Shown: positions 47,630 to 57,639, counted from the first letter of the stretch. The stretch: 64,000 nucleotides of DNA from Smittia aterrima (GCA_033063855.1 CP093829.1:4722243-4786242); one strand, 5' to 3'. Notes: generated from the letters alone by a model not told the origin. Numbers and translations are program-made.

Positions 47630-47789
47630 TTGCGAGGAGATAAAAATTGTTAGGTCCTCAGATTTCCGAGAAGACAAAATAAAATTCATAAAAATGTTAT
47701 TTGGGTCTTACTCAACTAACAAGTTACTTTTTAGGAGCTTAAAAATAAACTGATCAGAAACAAAGCTCTTTCCTCTTCAAACGAATTGA

Positions 47790-48056
47790 CTTATCGGTCT
47801 CGTGACGAGTCTTTCGTCATATTCCAATAAAATCATTTTCGCGATTAAGCTTCTGTTATCAGTAGCTCATTGCGTCATTCGAAAGCTTCAGTTCAATGAG
47901 CTGATAATTCATATTTCTTAAAAAGATAAAAATGTGTCAACAACTTTGATAGCAAGCAATAGATTTCTTCAGTAAACTAATCGAACTCATTCAGAAAAGA
48001 AGTAAATTAAATTTGCTCCCTTTGAGTTCTACAAATAAATTCTTGATATTATCACG
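47790..48056 (+). promoter_or_regulatory. Upstream cassette of interrupted LRR gene
   Basis: CTCGTGACG at about 47798, GATAA sites, initiator-like TCAGTA at 47969-47974 (A at 47971) and GT at 48002, 31 bases later. The base pair before the ATG is AC rather than AG (ATCACGATG), so the acceptor of the candidate 5' intron is absent. The copy at 53440-53708 is almost identical, including this change. Confidence 0.5.
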
Positions 48057-48522
48057 ATGTACCACCGAGTGCTTTTAATTGTGTTTTGTGGCCTTGCTGT
48101 GTCGAATTTCTCTGAGGCAGCGACTTGTGATTATTCAGAAACGGACATTCTATACTCTTGTTACTTCACTGGAAACTTTTTATTTGGGCAAAATGAACTG
48201 GAAATCACCGGGACTCATTTAGATGGAAAGAGCGACTCAGATGTTCTCTCTTTGGCTGCACTGAGAGGAAATCAAATTGAAATATTACCAAATGAAATCT
48301 TAAGGAAATTCGTAAACTTGAGATACCTTTATCTGGATTATGTGGGAATGAAAATTTTGCCGTCACTGGAAAATTGTCAAAGTTTGACGAACCTTAAGTT
48401 AAATTCAAATGAGCTTTTGGCGATTCACTCGAAAGTCTTCCAAAACTGCAATCAACATGAGAGATTAGATTTATCACTAAAAATTAGTTAGCGCTAGCGC
48501 TAGTCTATAGATTCAATCTACA

Positions 48523-48617
48523 GATTAGGATCTATAGATCCAAGAGGCAGAAATGAATCTATAGATTAGGATCCATAGATCCAAGAGGCAGAAATGAGTC
48601 TATAGATTAAGATCCAT
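48523..48617. repeat. 41-base tandem repeat
   Basis: The unit beginning GATTAGGATC...CCAAGAGGCAGAAATGA starts at 48523, 48564 and 48605 (third copy partial). It lies just inside the left inverted terminus. Its reverse complement is partly visible at about 49890-49921 (ATGGATCTTAATCTATAGAC) inside the captured gene start. Confidence 0.75.
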
Positions 48618-48994
48618 TGGAGACAATCCCTTGAAGCAAATCAACTCGAGAAGACGCAAAATCTGTGAATCTACTTAGATTGAGAGAGGAAAATCGAATC
48701 CAACTGACGTGGATCGATGAATCTACATTCATTGAGAACTCAAAATATGGCGTATCATTGATTTAGACTATCATACTCGCAGAATTCTATTCCTGCAAAC
48801 GTAGGAATTCTGGCTTAGAAAAGTTATGTAGGCTAACTGTTTGGACTAATGAAATAATCGGAAATTCATCCAAAAGCATTAGGGGCCTCCGAAAGTCTGG
48901 AGGCCACTAGTTTTTATACGTAACTATGGGCTTACGCAAATCGTATCGTTGAACATTTAGCCTAACTAGAGTTGAAAGAGTCAAGAATATTACT

Positions 48995-49212
48995 ATGATT
49001 TCTTCGATGGACTTAACGAAGGTATATTTGTCGATGCGACTAATAACATTTGTGTCAACGAAATCTTGAATTTTGAAAACTTGAGTCCATTCGATGTCTG
49101 CCAAGGTCGAGCAACACTGGCCCCACCAACAACAACTGCATCTGCTTCCAGTTTGTCTGTGAAATATTTCTTTATCATTCCACTTCTTCAAGCTATACGA
49201 ATTTTGATATGA
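48995..49212 (+). pseudogene. 3' end of an LRR gene inside the insert
   Basis: Reads DDFF-like FFDGLNEGIFVDATNNICVN, then the C-cap, stalk APPTTTASASS and GPI-type tail ending at a TGA, closely matching the end of the 53709 gene (about 54943-55157). The preceding 48619-48990 is a diverged and partly deleted version of that gene's middle with many stops, so this end is not connected to a usable start. Confidence 0.75.
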
Positions 49213-49804
49213 TTGCGAGAGACAGAAATTATTAAGTCCTCAAGCGCTTAACATTCCGAAGAGAGAAAATAAAGCTGAAATAAAATATTTTTAGCGTTTT
49301 TTTTATTTAAACTTAATGTAAACTATAACAAAAAGTAAACTTGATTAAAACTGTTTAAAATAAACAGAACAAAAGCCAAAATATTTTTTTAAAAATAACT
49401 GCATAAAAGTTAAAATAATAAGATCATCTTATTGTTTAGAATTCTATCCAATTCTATTGAATTCCGAAAGTAGAATTCACCATTAACTAGAATGGCTTTA
49501 ACAACAAATTTTAGTTAGAATTCTACGAGTATGATAGAATATGAAATCCCCGGGGTAAACCTATTCAGTCGTCAACCTACTTGGGTATTGAGTCTCGTAG
49601 ATTAAAATTTTTTATCTCAATCTATTGTTTTGATAAAGATTTCTTTTTTTAGCTCATTGAGTAATTCGATAGGTCCACTTAAAAAATATGATAACGAGCT
49701 GATAAGTCAATAAATTCGATAGCGAGCACTTTATTTTCTCAGTAAAGTGATTGAACTCATTCAGAAGAGAAGCAAATTAGAAAATTTTATTGCAAGCTTT
49801 GAAA

Positions 49805-50127
49805 ATGATAAGTCGAGTGATTTTATTTGCTTTTTGTGGCCTTGCTATGGCGAATTACTTGGAGGCTGCGACTTTTGCGTCTTCACATTTTTCGATCTAT
49901 GGATCTTAATCTATAGACTGGAGATTTCTTGCTCGAGCAGCAGGAACTGACAATCGACGGAACTCACATGGAAGGAAAAAGCGACTTGGACGTTCTCTAT
50001 GTGAACGCAGAGAACTCTCAGATTGAAATATTTCCGAACGCAATTTTACGGAAATTTGGAAATTTGATGTCCTTGAAATTGTCGGAAGTAAATATGAAAA
50101 TTTTACTGGCTCCAGAAAATTGTCAAA
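49805..50127 (+). pseudogene. 5' fragment of an LRR gene inside the insert
   Basis: The ATG at 49805 begins MISRVILFAFCGLAMANYLEAAT, matching the start of the 55745 gene. At about 49880-49920 the N-cap coding sequence is replaced, over about the same length, by sequence with stops and the GATCTATGG/AATCTATAG motifs typical of the inverted repeats. Homology resumes at LLEQQELTIDGTH and continues to PENCQN, where the right inverted repeat begins. The upstream cassette (about 49560-49804, initiator TCAGTA near 49740) is present. Confidence 0.75.
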
Positions 50128-51215
50128 ATCTATAGATCTTAATCTACAGATTGAATCTATAGACTAGCGCTAGCGCTAACTAATTTCTAGGAGATTTATC
50201 GTATAATTCGTTATCGGTTGTTGAAGGAGATTCATTCGCCGAGCTGAAAAATTTAAAGCAACTGAACTTGAGAACAAATCAAATTTCTTTTTTGGATCCA
50301 ACAATGTTTGATGAGATGAGTTCTTTGGAAATTCTGGACATTGGAGACAATCCCTTGAAGCAAATCAACTCGAGATGGTTTCAAAATCTGCAGAACCTGT
50401 TTTTTCTTGGAGCAAATCGAATGCAACTGACATCGATTGATGCTTTTACATTCAGTGGATCTCAAAATCTCTCTTTTATTAATTTAGATCACAATTCGTT
50501 AACCTCGATTCCTGAAAACGTTTTTTCTGGCTTAAAAAAGTTAAGTTGGCTAACTGCTTGGACTAATGAAATAACGGATCTATTCCAATTAGATTTGGCA
50601 AGTAACAATCTCTCGAAATTCGAAGACGGAACATTTGATAATCTGAATGCGCTTACTATTTTAAACGCCAACAACAACCAATTAACTTCTATCGATAAAG
50701 AGACTTTCAAAACCAACGAGAAATTGGCAAACTTGTTTTTGTCTAACAACAACTTGACAACAACAGATTTCTTGAGAGTTGAATCTTTAAGTAATCTCAG
50801 ATTTCTTCGATTGAACTCAAACCAAATTAAAAATATTCCATCGCAAACTTTAAAGTTTTCGATCAATATCACTTCTTTGGACCTTAGCCACAATCAAATC
50901 GAGCATCTTCACACCTTGGGAACGTTTCCATCATTAGATTTCCTGTACATCAATGATAATCAGATCGAGAGGATCGACGATGATTTCTTCGATGGACTTA
51001 ACAAACGTATTTATGTCGATGCGACTAATAATATTTGTGTCAACGAAACCTTGATTTTTGAAAACTTGAGTCTATTCGATGTCTGTCAAGGTCGAGCAAC
51101 ACTTCCCACCAACAACAACTGCATCTGCTTCCTGGTTGTCTGTGAAATATTTCTTTATCATTACTTTAGCATTCCTTCAAAGTCTAAAAAATTTGATGTG
51201 ATTGAGAGGAAATAA

Positions 51216-51777
51216 AAATTGTTACGTTCACAATTTTTTGGAGGAGACAAAATATTTCTTATATTCTTCATGCACTTCAACCAGAAATAAATTTAAAGAA
51301 AACCTTTTTTTTTTGTCCAAGACTGTGGTAGACTGATTTTGTCTACCCTTAACAAGCTGTGGGTCCACATATTTATAATTATGTAAATCGTAATATGCAG
51401 ACACGTTCCTGTTTCGTAAATACTCGAGGTTGTGATATATCTAACCAGTTTTGATTTCAGCCACAAGACGTTTTCAAATCGGTGCACGTATACCTCTTAC
51501 CAACTTTTCTGTCTCGCGAGTCTTTCAGCAAATTACAATCAAATCAATTTCGCAATGAAGATTAAACTTCGTATGAGTTTCTATTGTTAACTCATTGAGT
51601 CATTCGTCTGCTTCAAGTTAAGGTGATAAAAAATTGATAATACAGAAAAAAGATAAAAATTTGTCAACAACTTTAATAGTGAACTATCAATTTCTTTAGT
51701 AAACTAATCGAACTCATTTTGAACAGAAGTAAATTAAATTTGTTCTTATAATAAATCTCAAATTAGAGATTTTCAAG
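51216..51777 (+). promoter_or_regulatory. Spacer and upstream cassette of LRR gene at 51778
   Basis: About 51300-51490 is sequence not seen in other spacers and includes a small hairpin (GGTAGAC...GTCTACC near 51327-51347). The cassette proper has AGATAAAA at about 51651, initiator-like TTAGTA at 51696-51701 (A at 51698), GT at 51729 and a candidate 49-base intron whose AG (51776-51777) directly abuts the ATG. Confidence 0.45.
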
Positions 51778-53295
51778 ATGATTGGTCGAGTGATTTCAAT
51801 TGCTTTTTGTTTCATTGCTGTTTTGAATTGCTTGGAAGCAGCAACTTGTGTTTATAAAGAAACAGTCTTAGGTTATTCGTGTGATCCCTTCACTGGAATA
51901 TTTTTGTTTGGACAAAATCAACTGATAATCGACGGCATTCATCTTAGGGGAAAGACCGACTCGGACGTTCTCTATGTGAACGCAGAAAACTCTCAGATTG
52001 AAATATTTCCGAACGAAATTTTACGAAAATTTGGAAATTTGATGTCTTTGAGATTGTCTAATGTGGAAATGAAGATTTTGTCGACTCCAGAAAATTGTCA
52101 AAGTCTGACGAGTCTCGACTTAAACATGAACAAGCTATTGACGATTTCATCGAAAGTTTTTCAAAGCTGTGATCAACTTGAATCGTTATATTTGGCGTAT
52201 AATTCCTTATCAACGATCGAAAGTGATTCATTCTTCGGGCTGAGAAATTTGAAGCAGCTGAACTTAATATCAAACGAAATTTCGTTTCTGGATCCAATAT
52301 TGTTTGATGACTTGATCTCGTTAGAAACTCTGAGTATTGGCGAAAACCCGTTGAAGCAAATCAACTCGAGATGGTTTCAAAATTTGAAGAACTTATTTTA
52401 TTTTGCTGCTACAAAAATTGAACTGAAGTCGATCGATGCATTTACATTCAATGGAGCTCAAAGTCTTTATTATATTAATTTAGACCACAACTCGCTAACA
52501 TCGCTTTCTGAGAATATGTTTAGTGGCTTGACAAATCTACAATGGCTAACTCTTTGGGATAACCAAATAACCGAAATTCATCCTAAAGCGTTCGAGGGTT
52601 GTGAGCTTCTTTACCAATTATATTTGTCATCGAATAATCTCACAAAAATCGAAGCTGGAATTTTCGATAATTTAAAAGAGTTAACCTACTTTTGGGCAAA
52701 TGATAACGAAATCACTTCAGTCGATCGAGAGACTTTCAAAAATAACGAGAAACTGGTGATCCTGGATTTATCTAACAACAACTTGACGACGATTAATTTC
52801 TTGAGGAATGAATCTTTAAGTAATCTCAGAATCCTTCGGTTGGACTCAAACAACCTGGAAACCATTTCATCGCAAGATTTTGAGTTTTTAACAAATCTTA
52901 TGAGCTTAGGCTTAAGCTCAAACGAAATCAAAAACATTCCATCCCAAACTTTGAAGTTTTTGACCAATATCACTTCTATGAGCCTCAGCTACAATCAAAT
53001 CGAGCATCTTCACACTTTAGGAACTTTCCCATTACTAGCATTCTTGTACATCAATGATAATCAGATAGAGACGATTGACGACGATTTCTTTGATGGAGTT
53101 AAAAGAGGTTTGGAAGTCGATGCGAAAAATAACATCTGTATCAACGACACTTTGATTTTTGAAAACTTGAGTCCATTCGATGTCTGTCAAGGTCGAGCAA
53201 CACTTCCACCAACAACTACAGCATCTGCTTCTAGTTTTTCAGTGAAATATTTCCTAATCTTTGCACTTCTTATAGTTCTAAGTAATTTGATGTAA
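51778..53295 (+). CDS. GPI-anchored type leucine-rich repeat protein
   Basis: Product of 505 residues. Signal peptide to LEAA, N-cap CVYKE...YSCDPFTG, about 15 LRRs including the additional ETISSQDFEFLTNLMSL repeat, C-cap NICIN...FDVC, stalk TLPPTTTASASS and tail SVKYFLIFALLIVLSNLM. It shares the YVNAENSQIEIFPNEILRKFGNLMSL segment with the gene at 55745 and the C-terminal tail and 3' flank with the gene at 46175, so it is itself partly mosaic. Uninterrupted coding region; AATAAA about 45 bases after the stop. Confidence 0.92.
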   Translation: MIGRVISIAFCFIAVLNCLEAATCVYKETVLGYSCDPFTGIFLFGQNQLIIDGIHLRGKTDSDVLYVNAENSQIEIFPNEILRKFGNLMSLRLSNVEMKILSTPENCQSLTSLDLNMNKLLTISSKVFQSCDQLESLYLAYNSLSTIESDSFFGLRNLKQLNLISNEISFLDPILFDDLISLETLSIGENPLKQINSRWFQNLKNLFYFAATKIELKSIDAFTFNGAQSLYYINLDHNSLTSLSENMFSGLTNLQWLTLWDNQITEIHPKAFEGCELLYQLYLSSNNLTKIEAGIFDNLKELTYFWANDNEITSVDRETFKNNEKLVILDLSNNNLTTINFLRNESLSNLRILRLDSNNLETISSQDFEFLTNLMSLGLSSNEIKNIPSQTLKFLTNITSMSLSYNQIEHLHTLGTFPLLAFLYINDNQIETIDDDFFDGVKRGLEVDAKNNICINDTLIFENLSPFDVCQGRATLPPTTTASASSFSVKYFLIFALLIVLSNLM

Positions 53296-53439
53296 TTGCG
53301 AGGAGATAAAAATTGTTAGATCCTCAGGTTTCCGAGGAGACAAAATAAAGTTCTTACTCAACTTAAAAGTTACTTTTTGTTTTTAGGAGCTGAAAACTTA
53401 ACTGATCAGAAACAAAGCTCTTTCGTCGTCAAACGAATT

Positions 53440-53708
53440 GAATTATCGGTCTCGTGACGAGTCTTTCGTCATATTCCAATAAAATCATTTTCGCGATTAA
53501 GCTTCTGTTATCAGTAGCTAATTGCGTCTTTCAAAAGCTTCAGTTCAATGAGCTGATAATTCATATTTCTTAAAAAAGATAAAAATGTGTCAACAACTTT
53601 GATAGCAAGCAATAGATTTCTTCAGTAAACTAATCGAACTCATTCAGAAAAGAAGTAAATTAAATTTGCTCCCTTCGAGTTCTATAAATAATTCTTGATA
53701 TTATCACG
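53440..53708 (+). promoter_or_regulatory. Upstream cassette of LRR gene at 53709
   Basis: Near-identical to 47790-48056: CTCGTGACG, GATAA/AGATAA sites, initiator-like TCAGTA at 53622-53627 (A at 53624), GT at 53655, and ATCAC instead of an AG acceptor before the ATG. Confidence 0.5.
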
Positions 53709-55157
53709 ATGTACCACCGAGTGCTTTTAATTGTGTTTTGTGGCCTTGCTGTGTCGAATCTCTTGGAAGCAGCTACTTGTGTATATTCAGGAGCGGACGA
53801 AATTCTATACTCTTGTTACTTCAATGGAAACTTTTTGTTTGGGCAAAGTGAGCTGTCAATCACCGGAAGTCACTTGGATGGAAAGAGCGACTCAGATGTT
53901 CTCTATCTGGTTGCAGTGAGAGAAAACCAAATTGAAATATTTCCAAACGAAATTCTACGGAAATACGTAAACTTGAGATACCTTTATCTGGATTATGTGG
54001 GAATGAAAATTTTGCCGCCGCTGGAAAATTGTCAAAGTTTGACGAACCTTAAGCTTAATTCAAATGAGCTTTTGGCGATTCCCTCGAAAGTTTTCCAAAA
54101 CTGCAATCAACTTGAGAGATTAGATTTATCGTATAACTCGTTATCAGTTGTCGAAGGTGATTCATTCTCCGAGCTGAAAAATTTAAAGCAACTGAACTTG
54201 AGAACAAATCAAATTTCTTATTTGGATCCGACAATGTTTGATGAGATGAGTTCTTTGGAAATTCTGTACATCGGAGACAATCCCTTGAAGCAAATCAACT
54301 CGAGATGGTTTCAAAATCTGCAGAACCTACTTCAATTTGAAGCAAATCGAATCCAACTGACGTCGATCGATGCTTTTACATTCAGTGGATCTCAAAATCT
54401 CTCTTTTATTGATTTAGACTTCAATTCGTTAACTTCGATTCCTGAAAACGTTTTTTCTGGCTTAAAAAAGTTAAGTTGGCTAACTGTTTGGACTAATGAA
54501 ATAATGGAAATTCATCCAAAAGCTTTCGAAGGTTGCGAAAGTCTATTCCAACTAGATTTGGCAAGTAACAATCTCACGAGAATCGAAGCCGGAACATTTG
54601 ATAATTTGAATGCGCTGACTATTTTCAACGCCGACAACAACCAAATAACTTCCATCGATCAAGAGACTTTCAAAACCAACGAGAAATTGTTTACCTTGGA
54701 TTTGTCTAAGAACAATTTGACAACAATTGATTTCTTAAGAGTTGAATCTTTAAGTAATCTCAGAAATCTTCGATTAAACTCAAACCAAATTAAAAACATT
54801 CCATCGCAAACTCTGAAGTTTTTGACCAACATCACTACTTTGGACCTCAGCAACAATCAAATCGAGCATCTTCACACCTTGGGAACGTTTCCATTATTAG
54901 ATTTCCTGTACATCAATGATAATCAGATCGAGAGAATCGACGATGATTTCTTCGATGGACTTAACGAAGGTATATATGTCGATGCGACTAATAACATTTG
55001 TGTCAACGAAACCTTGATTTTTGAAAACTTGAGTCCATTCGATGTCTGCCAAGGTCGAGCAACACTTCCACCAACAACAACTGCATCTGCTTCCAGTTTG
55101 TCTGTGAAATATTTCTTTATCATTTCACTTCTTCAAGCTATGAGAACTTTGATATGA
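53709..55157 (+). CDS. GPI-anchored type leucine-rich repeat protein
   Basis: Product of 482 residues and the intact counterpart of the interrupted gene at 48057. Signal peptide to LEAA (about 1-22), N-cap CVYSG...YSCYF, about 14 LRRs from LRYLYL to LDFLYI, C-cap NICVN...FDVC, stalk TLPPTTTASASS and hydrophobic tail SVKYFFIISLLQAMRTLI. The tail has no charged cytoplasmic segment, as expected for a GPI signal. Two AATAAA sequences follow within 70 bases. Several N-glycosylation sequons (NLT, NIT, NET) lie on the LRR domain. Confidence 0.93.
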   Translation: MYHRVLLIVFCGLAVSNLLEAATCVYSGADEILYSCYFNGNFLFGQSELSITGSHLDGKSDSDVLYLVAVRENQIEIFPNEILRKYVNLRYLYLDYVGMKILPPLENCQSLTNLKLNSNELLAIPSKVFQNCNQLERLDLSYNSLSVVEGDSFSELKNLKQLNLRTNQISYLDPTMFDEMSSLEILYIGDNPLKQINSRWFQNLQNLLQFEANRIQLTSIDAFTFSGSQNLSFIDLDFNSLTSIPENVFSGLKKLSWLTVWTNEIMEIHPKAFEGCESLFQLDLASNNLTRIEAGTFDNLNALTIFNADNNQITSIDQETFKTNEKLFTLDLSKNNLTTIDFLRVESLSNLRNLRLNSNQIKNIPSQTLKFLTNITTLDLSNNQIEHLHTLGTFPLLDFLYINDNQIERIDDDFFDGLNEGIYVDATNNICVNETLIFENLSPFDVCQGRATLPPTTTASASSLSVKYFFIISLLQAMRTLI

Positions 55158-55494
55158 TTGCGAGAGACAGAAATTATTAAGTCTTCAAGAGCCTTACATT
55201 CCGAAGAGAGAAAATAAAGCTGAAATAAAGATATTTTTAGCGTTTTTTTATTTAAACTTAATATAAACTGTAACAAAAAGTAAACTTGATTAAAAATGTT
55301 TAAAATAAACACAACAAATGCAAAAATGTTTTTTTTAAATAACGGCATAAAAGTTAAAATAATAAGATCATCTTATTGTTTAAACGATTCTTCAATTTAT
55401 TGTTATTCCGAAAATATAATTCACCATTAAGTAAATGGCTTTAACAACAAATTTTCGTTAGAATTCCATATCAAAAAAAATTGAAGCACTTACG

Positions 55495-55744
55495 GGGTAA
55501 ACCTCTTACGTCGTCAACCTACTTGGGTTTTATTCTCGAGATTAAACTTTCCAAGCAAATCTATTGTTTTGATAAAGATTTCTTTTTTTAGCTCATTGAG
55601 TAATTCGATAGGTCCACTTAAAAAAATATGATAACGAGCTGATAAGTCAATAAATTCGATAGCGAGCACTTTATTTTCTCAGTAAAGTGATTGAACTCAT
55701 TCAGAAGAGAAGCAAATTAGAAAATTTTATTGGCAACTTTCAAA
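55495..55744 (+). promoter_or_regulatory. Upstream cassette of LRR gene at 55745
   Basis: CTTACGTCGTCAACC at about 55503, TGATAA sites near 55628 and 55640, initiator-like TCAGTA at 55679-55684 (A at 55681). The AGAAGT 31 bases downstream reads AGAAGC here and no AG precedes the ATG (TTTCAAAATG), so the candidate 5' intron is not supported in this copy while the spacing is kept. Confidence 0.5.
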
Positions 55745-57382
55745 ATGATAAGTCGAGTGATTTTATTTGCTTTTTGTGGCCTTGCTATGGCGAATTACTT
55801 GGAGGCAGCGACTTGTGGTTACACAGAAAGCGATTATGGATATTCTTGTGATCCATTCACTGGAGATTTCTTGCTCGAGCAGCAGGAACTGGCAATCGAC
55901 GGAACTCATATGGATGGAAAAAGCGACTCGGACGTTCTCTATGTGAACGCAGAGAACTCTCAGATTGAAATATTTCCGAATGAAATTTTACGGAAATTTG
56001 GAAATTTGATGTCCTTGAAATTGTCGGAAGTAAATATGAAAATTTTACTGGCTCCAGAAAATTGTCAAAATTTATTAAATCTTGACTTAAACATGAACGA
56101 GATATTGGCGATTCCATCGAGAGCCTTTCAAAACTGCAATCAACTTGAATCGTTATATTTGGAGGGTAATTCCTTATCAACGATCGAAAGTGATTCATTC
56201 TCGGGACTTAACAATTTGGTGGAGCTTAACTTATTATCAAACGAAATTTCGTTTTTGGATCCAACAATCTTTGATGATTTGAGTTCGTTACAAGCTCTAG
56301 CCATTGGAGACAACCCGTTGAAGCAAATCAACCCGAGGTGGTTCCAAAATCTGCAGAACTTAGTTCTATTCGGAGCTCCGGAAATGCAACTGACATCGAT
56401 CGATCCATTTACATTCAGTGAAACTCCAAATCTCTCTATTATTACTTTGGACTCCAACTCACTAACATCGATTCCTGAGAATGTCTTTTCTGGCTTACAA
56501 AGTTTAAGTTTGTTATCTGTTTGGGACAACGAAATCACCGAAATTCATCCTAAAGCCTTCGAGGGCTGTGAGAGTCTCGCACAATTATTGTTGACATCAA
56601 ATAAGATCACGAAAATCGAAGCAGGAACATTTGATAATTTGAATATGCTTTCTTTCTTATTGGCAAATGAAAACGAAATCTCTTCCATCGATCGAGAGAC
56701 TTTCAAAGACAACGAAATGTTAATGATGGTTGATTTATCTAACAACAAATTGACAACGATTGATTTCTTAAGACAAGAAACTTTAGCTTTTCTTCTTCTA
56801 CTTTCAATAGACTCAAATGACCTGGAAACCATTTCATCGCAAGATTTTGAGTTTTTACCATTTCTCATGAGCTTAGGCTTAAGCTCAAACCAAATTAAAA
56901 ACATTCCATCGCAAACTTTTGAGTTTTCGACAAGTATCAGTACTTTGGACCTCAGCAACAATCAAATCGAGCATCTTCACACTTTGGGATCTTTACCATC
57001 TTTGTCATTCTTGGACATTAGCAACAATCAGATCGAGAGAATCGACGATGACTTCTTCGATGGGTTTAACCAAGGTATATTTATCGATGCGAGTAATAAC
57101 ATTTGTATCAACGAAGCCTTGGTCTTTTTTAATTTGGAGCCATTCGATGTTTGCCAAGGTAGAGTAACACTTCCACCGTTAACAACAGAACCATCATCAG
57201 AACCAACGTCAACAGAACAAACATCAACAGAACCAACCTCAACTGAACCAACAACAACTACGTCGACAGAACCAACCACATCTACGTCAACAGAACCAAC
57301 AACAACTGCGTCTGCTTCTAGTTTGACTGTAAAATATTTCTTTATCATTGCACTTCTTCAAGCTCTAAGAAGTTTGATGTGA
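55745..57382 (+). CDS. GPI-anchored type LRR protein with mucin-like stalk
   Basis: Product of 545 residues from the ATG at 55745, the paralogue-aligned start; an in-frame ATG at 55730 would add five residues. Signal peptide to LEAA, N-cap CGYTE...YSCDPFTG, about 15 LRRs with the additional ETISSQDFEFLPFLMSL repeat, C-cap NICIN...FDVC. The stalk is expanded to about 40 residues of repeated T-S-T-E-P units (coding 57180-57305), which would be extended and heavily O-glycosylated, then the usual ASASS and tail TVKYFFIIALLQALRSLM. The longer stalk should hold the LRR domain further from the membrane than in sister proteins. Confidence 0.93.
   Translation: MISRVILFAFCGLAMANYLEAATCGYTESDYGYSCDPFTGDFLLEQQELAIDGTHMDGKSDSDVLYVNAENSQIEIFPNEILRKFGNLMSLKLSEVNMKILLAPENCQNLLNLDLNMNEILAIPSRAFQNCNQLESLYLEGNSLSTIESDSFSGLNNLVELNLLSNEISFLDPTIFDDLSSLQALAIGDNPLKQINPRWFQNLQNLVLFGAPEMQLTSIDPFTFSETPNLSIITLDSNSLTSIPENVFSGLQSLSLLSVWDNEITEIHPKAFEGCESLAQLLLTSNKITKIEAGTFDNLNMLSFLLANENEISSIDRETFKDNEMLMMVDLSNNKLTTIDFLRQETLAFLLLLSIDSNDLETISSQDFEFLPFLMSLGLSSNQIKNIPSQTFEFSTSISTLDLSNNQIEHLHTLGSLPSLSFLDISNNQIERIDDDFFDGFNQGIFIDASNNICINEALVFFNLEPFDVCQGRVTLPPLTTEPSSEPTSTEQTSTEPTSTEPTTTTSTEPTTSTSTEPTTTASASSLTVKYFFIIALLQALRSLM
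57184..57305 (+). repeat. Coding repeat for Thr/Ser-Glu-Pro stalk
   Basis: Degenerate 12-18-base units of the form TCAACAGAACCAAC encode (T/S)TEPT repeats inside the LRR gene at 55745. Such runs are prone to length change and are absent from the other copies. Confidence 0.85.
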
Positions 57383-57639
57383 TTCCGAGGAGACTAACTC
57401 CTCAAGTGCCTGACATGCCAAGGACACAAAAGAAAAATTCAGAAAATATTATTTAGAGAGTTCTTTGTCAACTGGACGTGATGTTTCGATATCAGAAAAT
57501 TCCAATAATAAACTAAAATGTAACAAAAGCAAGAATAAAGAATTATCTAAATAAACACATAAAAAATTATCAATTAAACGATTCCTGATTCCAAAGCAAT
57601 TCAACTGTTTTTAAATCGAAGCACGTGAACCTCATGCGT

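Larger units (their letters stand above)
47630..50127. repeat. Block duplicated from (or to) about 53296-56075
   Basis: The 3' flank of the 46175 gene, the upstream cassette, the first 419 coding bases of the interrupted gene, and later the 48995-49212 gene end, the 49213-49804 spacer and the 49805-50127 gene start all match, in the same order, the 3' flank of the 51778 gene, the 53709 gene, its downstream spacer and the start of the 55745 gene (offset about 5650-5950 bases). Most parts are nearly identical; the middle (48476-48990) is strongly diverged. Confidence 0.7.
48476..50191. mobile_element. Candidate TIR element carrying LRR-gene fragments
   Basis: The segment of 1716 bases is bounded by inverted repeats of 64 bases (48476-48539 and 50128-50191; I count 59 matches), each containing the palindromic TTAGCGCTAGCGCTAG core. 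It is flanked by the 9-base direct repeat AGATTTATC. Inside are a 41-base tandem repeat (from 48523), a diverged middle and intact 3' end of an LRR gene (48616-49212), an array spacer (49213-49804) and the 5' part of another LRR gene (49805-50127). No transposase frame is present, so it would be non-autonomous. A 9-base duplication with long inverted termini and captured gene pieces is reminiscent of Mutator-like elements, but gene conversion or an assembly fault cannot be excluded. Confidence 0.5.
48057..51215 (+). pseudogene. LRR gene interrupted by a 1.7-kb insert and frameshifted
   Basis: The first 139 codons (48057-48475: signal peptide, N-cap and first three LRRs) match the gene at 53709. 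The frame then enters 48476 and stops at 48491. The matching continuation starts exactly at the next base of the gene, 50201, in the same frame (YNSLSVVEGDSF onward), and runs through the remaining LRRs to the C-cap. The sequence AGATTTATC flanks the interruption on both sides (48467-48475 and 50192-50200). Two further defects: about 12 residues (IHPKAFEGCES region) are missing near 50578, and one extra C in the run at about 51104-51107 shifts the frame just after CQGRATLP, so the Thr stalk and anchor are read out of frame and the frame ends at 51215. Not expected to make a normal protein. Confidence 0.8.

Noticed and set aside
48907..49191. Minus-strand frame of 94 codons
   Set aside because: Complement of the LRR C-cap and tail; the same shadow appears opposite the 57981 gene.
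50268..51215. Independent gene starting inside an LRR domain
   Set aside because: No ATG or signal peptide; the frame is the continuation of the gene that begins at 48057, resuming after the insert.
57184..57305. Possible minisatellite independent of coding
   Set aside because: The repeat is in frame and encodes the stalk continuously, so it was treated as part of the gene.
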